A stretch of DNA of 64,000 nucleotides from Riptortus pedestris (Eukaryota; Arthropoda; Insecta; Hemiptera; Alydidae), in NCBI GenBank assembly GCA_019009955.1, contig CM032233.1, positions 93,720,501-93,784,500 of the forward strand, in the 5' to 3' direction. This document shows, one piece after another, positions 43,956 to 56,857 of the stretch (positions within the stretch are counted from its first letter, which is position 1; each line of letters begins with the position of its first letter). The position numbers were made by a program, and so were the translations under genes. Below the pieces are notes generated by a model, which saw only the letters and a list, made by a program, of their open reading frames with translations, was not told the origin of the DNA and did no database searches.

Positions 43956-45628
43956 TCAGTCGTTTTCTTTTTTAAGTCCACAGTTTTGAACAAAATTTAT
44001 AGAAGCATATTTAAGTACTCTGATAGGCAATGTTAGAGAAAATTGAAGAGAGTTTCGAAAAATCGTCCCATGTATACAGCCTCAATAGAGGAATTGCGAT
44101 ATAAGAGTAGACTAATGCAGGTGGAACATGTAAAAAGAAGGTGGCAAATTAAATGCTTCGCCCTAATATTATATAGTTCTCCAGTAGGGAAATGGAACTA
44201 TGATTTGGCAGGGGTGAATTGATAGCCTGGATTGAGGATTAATCTATTAGAAATTGGAGGAGCTAAGCAGAAAGTGTGATGTATTACCTAAGAGGTGTCG
44301 TGGCTTCAGGCGCAAAGCTAGTAAAAGACATTTTTTTCTAATCTCCTCGGATATAGTTTTTTTACCCGTAATTGGTGAATTAGTAAATATTCCCCTGAAC
44401 TTAGCTTTCAAATGCAGGAGGAATGGCGTTGTTTCCATTTGTCTATCACGAACATATGAGAGCGTCAATATTTTTTTCCCCGAGCTGTCTACTCCACTCG
44501 CTTCCCCTGCTATCTGCTATACCCTCCCTCCCGCATTTGCTCTTTCTTTTCCATCACAACTTTTCCTTCACTTCCTCTCTGACCAGAACCAATCTCAACA
44601 GCTACGAACGGGACATAAATTGTGCTGTTACAGCAAGAGAGAAATCTTCAAGCCATAGTCCAGTAGGAAGTCCAATAAGGGACCTTGTATGAAGTAACAA
44701 TATTTGCTGTTTATTATAAAAAGTTGAGACGAGTTTGAATAAAAGTTACAATGTATCGCGAATTTAATTTCCAAGTTCTAAATTAGATTTACAGGAGATT
44801 ATATATGTTAAATTGCCATAATATTAATTGAACAGTCAAAAGAATAATTTCAAACATTTAAAAGAATATGTTCTTCGACATTTTAACAATATTTTTAATG
44901 TTATAGTCTGATAAATGCAATTACATGGGGACATATTTGCCTCTGGTAATATTAAATATTAAAGTCATTATTTAAGATTGTATGAGGGGTTACCTTTTGT
45001 TTTAAATTTTTTAAACTTTCATAGACACTTGAACGATCAATTTCAGGCCTATGATGCGACTCTCAGTGTGCTTTAGCGAGTTTCTCTCCCACTCACTGGG
45101 GTGTTTTTATGCACGTGATGAATAATATCAAAAATGTTTTATTAAATAAAACTAAAAAAATATTTGTTATAAAAATCAGCCGAAAAAATAATTTATCATG
45201 TCAACTTTAATCAATAAATTAAAAAATGTATGTTATATATTTAGAATTGTATTAAGATTGTTTATAATTGATAGATTTTATAAAATATATTCACGGAATT
45301 TGAGCTAATTTTATAATGATTGTATTCTATAAGTATAAATGCTATAAAATAATATGTAAAGAAATTAATTGACATAATATTAGTAAAGTTTTTATAGAAA
45401 TCATAAATTTTAGACGTATATTATTATTATAGAAATAAATTTATTTAATTTCTAATTGGGTATACATTTTAGCTCAGTATGGCCACTGATCAAACGATCG
45501 TCCTTAGCTTATTTGGCTGCATTGAACGCTTAAGAGAACTTTTATGATAAAACAATTTTTATTTTAAGTTATTTTACAATTTTGGGTTTCCGATCATTAT
45601 AGGGTCATAAGTAGAACATTGGGAAAAT

Positions 45629-45630
<2 letters not shown>
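43956..45630. other. 5' intron or flank of cut, no exon seen
   Basis: Nothing convincing. The overlapping plus-strand frames at 44254-44692 have no recognisable domain. Confidence 0.45.

Positions 45631-45662
<32 letters not shown>
45631..45662 (+). repeat. Microsatellite (TA)n
   Basis: Sixteen TA units; flanks unlike those of the repeat-family microsatellites. Confidence 0.95.
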
Positions 45663-45666
<4 letters not shown>

Positions 45667-48600
45667 CTTATTTCTTTATTATATAAGTAAAAAAAATAAA
45701 CAGACATAACGATACCTTAAAATGTCACACTCGTTCTTCCAGCCTATATTGATGATAAAACAGACATGATTGGTTGAAAAGCGTCACCAAGCGCCGTACA
45801 TTGGTTTGTCGTTAAACGCTGTAATTTATTGCGGGAATTGGGAGCCGAGAAGCTGGGAGTTGACATCTAAGCCGAACCTATTGTAGGGATGAAACCTATA
45901 GGGTAATTAGCTGTCAGTTACTGGCAACCTATAGGCTATAGGCTCTCTGTTTCAAGGAACCTATAACCTGGGAGCTACTGTCCAATTCTGGCCAGTCGCC
46001 CAACACTACTCAATGGGCCCCTTCTCAAAACCACCTCAATACTCCTCCAGTTTGAAGCCGTCATTGCAAGTGGATACGAGCCAGAGTATCAGCTGTTGGG
46101 AAGTTTTCGCGAAACCGCATAAACCCACGAGCATTTTAATTGATGGATATTTATTTCTATTTTGATGGAGAGGTTGTTGTAATAGATCAACTAATGGATG
46201 TTTAGCCAACGTATATAACTATGAAATTAAAAAAAAAATCCTTACAAGATTCAATTTAAAAAACATAATTACTCCAAAAGTACTTAACAACATTAACTAA
46301 CATAACTCGGGTATACATAGATCAATATAAAAACCTAAAATAAAAAAAAGAAAGAGGGGTATGTGTTACTGAAGCCAATACCTGCATAAACAAATTACAC
46401 AACACAGATGGATCTCAAAATATCATCAAGTCAAAGTAAAGACCGTACATGCCGCAAAGATGCCATGCAGTAGACTGAGAAGACTGCAAGAGACTAAATT
46501 GATTTATACCCCAGTTAACTTCTTAAGTAATACAGTTATTATATGTTCTTAATTAATATGAGCAATTTCTTTTTAAATTGTCTGTTGCAAGTACTTTTTT
46601 CAATTTAATAGTAATGGCTGTTTATTTAATTTTTTTTAAATATTACTTTGTTTTCAAATGCTATATATATGATTATTAATATTTTAGTGTATTGAGAAAC
46701 GAGGAAAATAAATTCCGAAACGTTGTCTTAGCTGTCGTATTAAGTTTATAACATCCATTAGTTGGCCGATTACCACATCCCATCCATCGGAATCAATTAT
46801 TTTGCTCAATTACTGATATATTTTTTCTATTTTTTCAAATTGTATTTAACATATATCTACATACAATAATGCAAAATGGCATCATGAAAAGCGCTGACTA
46901 GCCCATCCTAACGATTTTCAATTTGTGGTTACTCTTTATCAGACAAATTAGCATTAAGCTGTAAATAAAATATCTATATCCGTTGATGTAAATGCTAATA
47001 TAATAATTCGATTTTTTTTTCCATCTTCATTAATTAATGTCATTATTCTACTCATAACAACCGCTCATGAAACCCTTATTATATCCCATCACAGATATGT
47101 TTCGTTCATGAAATCTCTAATGTAAATGAAACAATGGATGCCCAGCTTCTCACAGGAGCAATTCACGATAGTTCATTAAGGGCAATTGATTTTCTTGAAA
47201 AAAGTTATATAAAGTTTTTAGATGATCGGTGAGGGGGCCCATCAGCCCGGAACAGGAGAGCTCTCATCCTTCGCTGGTAATTGCTTCATAGTCAATTAAT
47301 CTATTGGCCATTATCCCTGACTTCATTTCTCCACCTTATCTACTCTTCTACAACTCATCGCCTCAATGCAACTGAACTTGCTCAACTCACGGCCGTCAGT
47401 ATTTCACATACTGGTCCCATGAAAAAAAAATAATAGACTAAGTAGATTTCTCACAGAAGAAACTCAGACGTAGGCGTCAGATCGTGGTTTTTAAAATTTG
47501 TCTTCAAATGTCAACCTAAATAGTGGACGACTATACCATACAAATTTACACTCACATCTCCACATATGAATATATACAGGCAGCAATTTTTATTTTACCG
47601 TTACTTTACGTTATATTTAAACGTTCCATGTGAAGCTTTTCTCCTACTTGTGTGTTTACAGAGGAAAAATTATTACTATTAAGTGACACAGCTTAAAATG
47701 CTAAATGACTATATAATTGAAAACTTTAATTTATAAAATAATTCCTTTTTACATTCATTTCTTTGGAACTCCAATATAAACGAAGTCAAAGTTTCCTAAG
47801 TTGGCAAGCGTCCAGTCATTATGGAGTTGTGCCACTCCAGATCTTGCAATACTTCGCCTAGACAAATCCTAAATATGAATAGAATGCCAAAAATTGCGCA
47901 TTTACACTGGGTACACACTTGCGTATTCTCATTACTGCTGTTCGAATTGAGTGTCCGATTTTTCTACAACAAATATGTATATAACATACAAAAATTTAAT
48001 ATATTTTGGAATATACAAATGTTTTCAAGATTAATAAGTTGTATTCGGCCTTCGAGAATAAAATTCGAATCTGTCCTCGAATTTAAAAATAGTCAGCAGA
48101 AGTAAAATATATTATGAGAAGAAAGGAAGAGATTGTCCCCTCCCTATACTAACATTTCGGTTGAATAACTTTTATTTATGAGATACGACACCGAATGTAT
48201 TCAAATGACTTGACATTGTTTCAACATTATGAAATTTCTTAAAATATCAGTCTGTGGTGCTGTAACTTGCGTTGTAAATCAATTCTATAAATACATCGCA
48301 TACTAAAGCTAATGTATTTTTCTTTGTTAAAGAATGACTAAAAGGACAAATAGAGGGAATGCATGATTTGTCAAAAAAAAAAAAATGTCTGATACATTGA
48401 CAGAGTAATATAGAAGATATGCCGTAAGCATGATATCGTGAGGGCCAGATGAGTCATTGGTCTGAGTGATACTCTGATAAACATCCTGACATTGAAACAA
48501 CATTATATGGGACGGCTCTAGAAGATTACGAAAACCGGTTCATATTAGGGAACGTGTTAACAGCGGGAGATGTTGAAAGTGAAATGGAAGGAGGCACTTC

Positions 48601-50405
48601 AAAACGATGTGACTGCCAGGAAAGGCTCTTTTAGGAACTTCTAAAAATCACATATGAAAATTTTGTACGAGCGAACATGGGATTGCATCTTTTAGTGTGG
48701 CTAAAGGTCGTTATCACTGCCAGACTGCATACTAGCCTGTATACTTCATCCCCGTCATGTAAAATATTGCTTTTCACATATTAGCTACATATAACCCTTG
48801 ATTTATAATTCATTGCGACTATTACATTCCTACTAACACATAAGAATTCTCAATATTATTCGTGTTTCCTTCAGTACTATTTTCTTATTAGTTTAACAGG
48901 CTTAATACTTTACTAACCATGAGTCATTCCATATTTAAGATTTACGAAGCAATGCTCATTTTATTAGCTGAATAACAAACAACCTTCTTTAAACTTTCAT
49001 GATTGGTCCTTGGTGTAACAAGTTTGTAGTCCATCTATATTAAATTATGTGTGTACTGTAAAATCCGTTGAATAAAATAAAGCATTTATGGAAGTTCGGA
49101 AAACATTCCAGTCTTACCAAGTAGATGTCGAAAATGTATATATTTATAAAACATGTTTGTATACTACATAGGTATTTTTCTGCATTTTCAATAAAACCCC
49201 ACTTTGCTCATTTTCAACTTTAAGTCTAAAATCTCGTCGGGCTTAGGTTTCTTATATCCTATCTTACGCAGGACTTTGACCATACTGTATCAACATTAAT
49301 TTTTGGGTACTTTTTTTTGTTTAGGGAATCGTCCAAAAATATATCACACTGGATATATTCTCATATAATAGAGATACCCTTTCAAAAATCCTCTCTTTAC
49401 TAAAATGCTTAGTTGTGAGCTGAGCGGGAAATGGCACCTGACCTGAATAGGACAGCCCTAATAAGAGAGGAATTAAATCAGGGCCCAAATGAGACGTAGC
49501 TTTCAGCTCTAAGGGAAGACGTCTCAAAAGTAAGTGGTTTAATGATGGTCTTACTAAGAATATTAGTAGGATTCCGATCTACAACATTCAAGTCTCAGAT
49601 ATTTCTTTGAGTTGAGCAATAATAAATTACAGAAATTAGTCAACCATGGAGTCCGTTAAAGTTGAATTTGAAAAAGGCCATTAGCTTGCTTTTTCAGTAT
49701 TAAAATATACTACTTTTTCTTTAAAAAAAATAATTATTTTATTATATTTGTTGTCTTATTATCATAATAAACAAATTATAGTATGAAAACAGTACAATGT
49801 TTTCATTTTTGGGGGAAAATATAAGGTGACAGGAGACTTGTTTTTCTGCTTAAACCCCGATAGCCCTGACCTAGCTTATCTCCTAAGAAAATAAATTCCT
49901 TAAGAATATATCTTATTTCTAAAATACTGATAAATAGTAAAATGGACAACAGTGTCTTTGGTGTATAAATGACTACAAAGTTAGTTTAAAAGAAATGTTG
50001 AATTTTTAACTACATTGCGGAATACTTAATGACATTCAAATGTTATCCCACCAAATTCACTATAATCGAACTAAATTAAGGAGGAAAGATGTAAACAAGT
50101 TTTCATTTATTAAGGGAATTGAATTTTATTTCGCATAATCAGTGAGCCAAAGATTTCAAATATTCAGATTGAAATCCATTTTGATTTATGCCAATCAAAC
50201 AAAAAGAAACATACATTTTTCTTGAGAAAAAAATATGGCCGTTATTGCACTCAGCTAACCTAATTGTAAATAATGCTTGATGAAAAGTAACGAACATTTG
50301 GAAATAGAAACTTTTATATATGGTATTCGACAGAACGGATTCAAATCCGTACAAATAGCATTGTAAAATACTATATACTAAATTTCTAATTATTATGTAG
50401 TAATA

Positions 50406-50409
<4 letters not shown>
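45663..50409. other. 5' intron or flank of cut, no exon seen
   Basis: AT-rich; no supported gene. About 45860-46010 repeats the phrase ACCTATAGG/CCTATAGGC several times in a short space (see findings). Confidence 0.45.

Positions 50410-50453
<44 letters not shown>
50410..50453 (+). repeat. Microsatellite (TA)n
   Basis: About 22 TA units, then a TATGTATACATACG tail. Confidence 0.96.
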
Positions 50454-50457
<4 letters not shown>

Positions 50458-53400
50458 ACATACGCTCAAACAAACACACACGCATTAAAATACTTTAAAA
50501 AAATGCAAGTTAGGGTGGGGGAATGTATTGACGTGCATTTTATATAATTAAAAAGTAACTAATTGCATTCTAATATTTTAATTAGGAAATATTTCTGACA
50601 TTGCTGATATTAGCATGAAAAAAGCTATAAGCAAATACTAAAAAATTGTCATTTACATTAGTAAAACTTCTGAAATAAATTAGAGTATACATATTTAATA
50701 TTGTTTAACTCGATACATTTTATTTGCATTCTTTGCGGGCCATTTAAAAAAAGGGAGCAAGCGTATGGTTCCTTGTAACTTCTTTATTGTGGGGGCAAAC
50801 ATATTTACGTTGATCAGACCGAAATGTAAACTTTTAGGATCCCAATATTGGTAGAACGAAAACGTTCCTAATTATACTTTTGCTGCTAAATGTTATACAA
50901 TTATCCCTTATTTTGGTAAGTTTTCAAAATAGATTGGTATTATTGAATAGGTTTATTTATGTTTGAACGTTGATGTTTAGAATAAAATCTTGCAAATTGT
51001 ATCTAAGAAAAAGGTATTGCAGACATTAATCAATTAAATTGTTAATAGACCAAAAATATATTCTAGCTGATATATATTCGAACTACACTGAAGGTACGAA
51101 GAACTATTTAAACAAATATAACTTTATACAAATAATAACATTTTTGATTACAAACACATAATATTAGTTTCGAAATCTATGTGGATTTATAAAGAAGATA
51201 TTTTAAAAAGATATGGTGGAAATTAAAAAGTCCAGTAGTCTCAAATAGTTTTCAGTGTAGACAATTTTTAAAAGACCTATGGAAAAATATTGCGTTGAAA
51301 TTTCTCTAACTTGTTAGAATTAATTAAAAAAAAATTAAATATGAAAGAACCAAAATTTATACTGCAATGCAACAAGATAAATAGAACAGCATAAAAGTTA
51401 TGAAAAGTAATATAATTAATACTCTGTGGTTGCATAAAGTGATAGTTTTAGATTTAATTTTTGGAATGTCTTTTAAATATCGTTACAAAAATAATCAATG
51501 GTGTTTTCTAAGGTTATTTAATTTTTTGGATTGGAAAAAGAATATGTAAATCAACTAATACTCTAAAAATATTGCTTAGTAATTTAATTCGTTTTTTGGT
51601 CAGACAATTTAACGTTTTTGTTCATTATTTTATTGGAATTCCAAATTTCCATTACAAAATATGTATAAAAGATAAACAGGCAATTTAAACATGTGTAGAG
51701 GCAAACTGCTTCAAATGTATTTACACAGACATTTTTTTTTAAATTTTGAGTATTAGCTGGTTTTCAATTACTTTTGGAGGACTTATTGAACTGTATAAGA
51801 CGGTCGGTGCATGGTATATTAGATTTTGAATGGGGTGCTGCCTGAGAGTGGTATGTTAGATAGAGTCTAGCCATAGCCCATGTTAATTGCTACGTAGGCA
51901 ATTAAGCTTGTTCTTACCCTCAAGCAGCAGTTTAATACAACTCGTCGTGTTATAGAAGTCGAGTCGAGGTCGGGATTGTCCTGCACCCGTTGCCTGGAAG
52001 AACAACAATCAATAATAATAAAATATTATAGACTAATAATCTTCCAATGTCTTCATCAAATTGTAATTACTTATTTCTCTCTAATCATTAAAATATTAAC
52101 TAGTAATATATGAAGTAATTTCTATTACTGATCTATTTTATTTTAATTTATCATTATTCACCCCGAATCTGCTCATATGGTTAAAATAGTTGGTTCTATT
52201 GCTCAGCGGAAGAACTGATCTTAGCATAAATGTTTTTCGGCGTAGTTTTATATATTCTGACCCTCGATTAAGATGGTGGTAATTGTTAGCAAAGAAAATC
52301 AACTTTAAGAAAATGTGCGTGTTATATGATTGATCGTTTTGTGAACATAAATTGCAAATATTTAAGTGGCATAGTCTAGTAGTTTGCTAATCTGGAGTGA
52401 TAACACGGTAGAGAAATGTGACTGACCTTGGAAGCCAAAAAGGGGTTTGTACTCTTAACCACTTGTTAAAACTTGAAAATCATAAGTTGCCGTTTGTTTT
52501 CTCTAGGAAAAACAACAGTAACAAAATATCGTTCGATAAACGTGACATAAATTTTCAAGAAAATCTCCTGAAACAGTATATGAGAACTATATACGTTTAC
52601 ATTAGAGGTAAAGTTAAAAAATAAAGCAATTACCTCAATGAATATGTTTGCTCTTGTTTTACTCTAAAAGTTTCACGCCATCATTGGAACTTCTTCAGGA
52701 CCATCAGGCCAACTAAAATGCATTTATTGTCGACCAAACACCCGTAAAAGGACGAAGATTTGAGTTTGAAACGCGTGAAAAGAACAGGAATAAACACAAT
52801 TATTGAAATTAAAGTTTTAATTTTGATCACCAGCCTTAGATAATGAGAGAAGGAGCCTGCCTTGGAGTAACAATACGTCCTACGGGCACCAAACACCCAC
52901 ACCTTTCTCAAATACTGAAATAATTTTATATCTAGAAGTAGTTTTGACACATGACCGAATTTTAACAATGTGTTAGAAATTGATTATCTAATGAGAACAA
53001 AATATGTTTATAGAAATGCCTACTGACTAAGCGTGAAGTATATTGACATAAATAAGACTTAAGAGTCCTACCTTTGAGCGTAGCGAGGAATGGGTGTTAA
53101 TGAGCCGGCCACTTATGAGGAAGAGGGAGCTATGGTATCGGCGAGGGTATTGGGGAGCTATGGCTGATGGGGAATGGCATTGTACAGGTTTTGGGGGATT
53201 GGATGGGATAGGGTGACAAAAGCAGAAACAGGCGTCCATCAGTCACCGACCTGTTGTCGCTAGCAAGTCATTTGCAATAGCCAGTCCCACCCTCCCACTC
53301 TGTCGGCCAATTGATTCAACCCCCCCCCCCCTCCCCCATAAATATGCCTACAAATCGCTCCACGTTTCTGCCTCTCCGATGGTTACAGCCGTTTAGTAGC

Positions 53401-53696
53401 TATCCTCTCCTTGTAACCTGCCACCCACCAGCGGCCCGTTTCTCTCCCCTTCGATAGTGTTCTGCTAACAACCATTATCCGATTGTTATAGTCACTCGCT
53501 ATCACACTCCCATTTTGTCTCTATATGCTGCTTATTAATCTCTATACAATTTGCTCGGACTGACAGCTTTGTATTCGCTTTACTTAGTCTATGATGTTTT
53601 TGTACTCGGATAATGAATGACTTAAACCTCCGAAAATCATGGTATTAAAAGTGATATTCCTTTAAGAATCAAAGCTTTGAAAGATATTGATTAAAA
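50454..53696. other. 5' intron or flank of cut, no exon seen
   Basis: Mostly very AT-rich. An island of normal composition at 51795-52020 ends in CAATAATAATAAA and may be a further SINE-like element (findings). At 53310-53335 the plus strand has 12 consecutive C followed by TCCCCC. Confidence 0.45.
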
Positions 53697-54364
<668 letters not shown>

Positions 54365-56037
54365 TTCGAAGTCCTTAGTTATTTATGGCAGTTGATACCA
54401 AAATTTCCGATTCGAATTTCCCCCCCCCCCCCCCCGAATACGTGGCCGTTGATTCGAATTCCCTAGTTATTTATGGCCGTTTTCCAAAATTAGATTGTTT
54501 TTTCCTCTGACCTACCGCTCACTAACCATTACTACCATTAGCCGATTGTTATAGTTCGTAGTACATGAGGCCTTTCAATCTCTACTGAGTTTCATCAGCC
54601 CTACTGGATTTACGTGGTCAATGATATTTGCGTTTTGGTATTGACTTGAACTTATGAAACATAAGGATTTGGAAGAATAACTACTTTCTCGTAAAAACCG
54701 GTCAGCTTCAATAATCGATTCGTATAGACCTCACATGACATATTCGATTTCTTTTTTAGTTACATTTTAATTAATCCCAAAATTGGCAAAGAATTGAGAG
54801 GTAATTGAAAGTTGTCAGTGATAAAGATTTCTTTTATAGTTACTTTTTTTGTAATCTGCCAATGGCGTATTGATCCGTTCTTAATCCTTTACAAGAAACC
54901 ATCACTCGATTTCTATATTTTTACGAGTGCTTATGTGAGGAGGGTAATCACACGTAATAGTCGTCCTGTGAGAGAAAGGGAAGTTTTATAATCTTTTTTT
55001 GCGAATTCAGATATCATCAAATTCCTGAGATAAAAAAACTTTTACCACAATGCACCATCGATGCTCGTTAAAATCACTTAATAATTGCTTTATCTGACCA
55101 ATATATTTCTTATCGAGATTGAAAAAGTTTTAAGACTAGGTCAAGAGTCTGATTCTCATACATTTTATTCCATTGATATTTTTTTCATTATCTGTGTTTC
55201 CAAAACTTTCTATAATTTAGTGACTTTTTGTTAAGGCGGTTGATATTTACACCAAATAGATTCGAACTATTAAATAAATGTTCTCACGAATTTATTAAAA
55301 TATTCCTCAATTGCGTCTTAATTTCGGCTCTTCACTCGCTAATCCAGGAATCCTTTGAAAGATGAAATAACCAAGATCAGCGGTCTTTGTTGATTTGGGT
55401 TATTATTCATTTAACCTTATTTTCTATATAAGGTTGTCATGAGCAAGGCGCAGTATTAATGAAGAGATAATTCACACAAATACACCATATTTAGTACGTT
55501 TGTAACCTGAATTCAACCAGCCCTATAATCTAATCCACAAACCGAAAAAGAATCGATTTGACGTACTTATTCCCTTGCTACGAATATATGTGAATGAATG
55601 CAATCAGAATAATGTAGAGGGTTTGAAGAAGCGTGCAGTATCTATATAAGGAAATAAGAGTGAGAGAATGGTAAGCTGGTTCGCGGATCGTTATCAATGG
55701 GCGATTCTCGTGAAGAGAAGCCTGATGCCGGAATCTTAGTCATCAGCAGAATCAGGGCATAAGCAAGATAGCACATCCCCTCATCAATTCCCCCTCCCCT
55801 CCCAGCCAAACACACTTTCTTCCACTGGCTAATAATTAGTCGTAGAATTGTAGATCAGTCAGAAACATAACATTAAACATCCTATGACTCAGTCAATTAC
55901 CGTCATTCGTATTAGTTTCACTATATGGTCGACTAGCTTCATAGACTTTATAGTGTTCATTAATAGGCTAACAGACATTGTACTGTATTACGAACTCTCT
56001 GAGAGTCTGCCTTGTTTTGCCTGTTTTTAGAAACAAA
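54365..56037. other. 5' intron or flank of cut, no exon seen
   Basis: Contains a local duplication around a run of 16 C (54371-54482, findings). Otherwise nothing recognised. Confidence 0.45.
54371..54482 (+). repeat. Local direct duplication around a poly-C run
   Basis: TAGTTATTTATGGCAGTT near 54376 recurs as TAGTTATTTATGGCCGTT near 54465, and GATTCGAATT occurs at about 54409 and 54451, with 16 C (54420-54435) in between. This is an interleaved direct repeat beside the right end of the mobile element. Confidence 0.8.
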
Positions 56038-56698
56038 AGTCCGTCACGCAGGGGCTGCGTAAACTAAGCAGATTTCCCATGTGAAGTTTTACAATAGAGA
56101 TATCTGCATACTGGTAACACAATACCCCCGCGATTAAATACAAAAGGTAATGAGAAATCTTTCAGTTAATTAAAATAAATTCCCAACAGAAACGGCTTCT
56201 GAATTGTAAGAATAATTTATATTTTAATAACTCAAATTTTAGTAGTCCAAGAACTAAAGAAGGGGGGGGCGGATGAATAGAACGTATTTGGATAAATCTC
56301 ACAAAGCAACGAAGGTAAGGTTAGAAACGAACGAAGGTAAAGTTAGAAGAAGCTTCCACCTGAGCCGAGCAATGACGGAAATGGCCGACCTAATCCGAAC
56401 TATACCCGACCACAGACTTCATAAAAATGCAAATATCTCAGTTAATATTCAAGATAGAGAATAAATTTATATAGCAATATTTATAGTAAAATTAATTTGC
56501 AATAAGATTGGTTCTATACAATTATTCGATCCGATGCATAATAACGGAGATATTTTGAATTTTCGAAAATCCCCCCTCCCCCTAGTCCGATTTCAGCCAT
56601 TAACGAACTTGATCTGCCTTTTTACATAAAACGGTTAAATATCGAGTTTCGTAACGATCAAACAAAAATTGCGACTGCTAGAGCGTTAACAGAAATAG

Positions 56699-56734
<36 letters not shown>

Positions 56735-56857
56735 TAACGGACCTCATTTTCGTCATCTCCTGGGTAGGATCGATGGACATTTGAAGAAATTTTTCGAAAA
56801 TCGCGTCATGAGTACGACCTCAATAGCTGATTTCCCTTAAGGGAAATCTGCTAAAAA
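56038..56857 (+). mobile_element. Microsatellite-bearing repeat element, longest copy
   Basis: Same family as 53697-54364. Left end GTCCGTCACGCAGG then GGCTGCGTAAACTAAGCAG and ATTTCCC; right end GATTTCCCTTAAGGGAAATC then TGCTAAAA. The right terminus is itself a perfect inverted repeat around TTAA (56829-56848). Inside are a short internal duplication (GAAGGTAAGGTTAGAA at about 56313 and GAAGGTAAAGTTAGAA at about 56334), the shared body, and (TA)n at 56698. A 63-codon frame at 56273-56464 lies wholly within the repeat and is not a gene. Confidence 0.85.
56698..56729 (+). repeat. (TA)n microsatellite inside the element
   Basis: About 15 TA units after GCGTTAACAGAAATAGAAA; no CA part in this copy. 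Confidence 0.95.

Noticed and set aside
44254..44692. Two overlapping plus-strand frames of 134 and 89 codons
   Set aside because: No recognisable domain, two different frames equally open, and a minus-strand frame over the same bases. I cannot support a gene.
52366..52415. tRNA-like A-box phrase (TAGTCTAGTAGTTTGCTAATC)
   Set aside because: No B box or tRNA fold follows, and no second copy is seen in the window.
56273..56464. 63-codon plus-strand frame
   Set aside because: It lies wholly inside the repeat element at 56038-56857 and is not open in the other copies.
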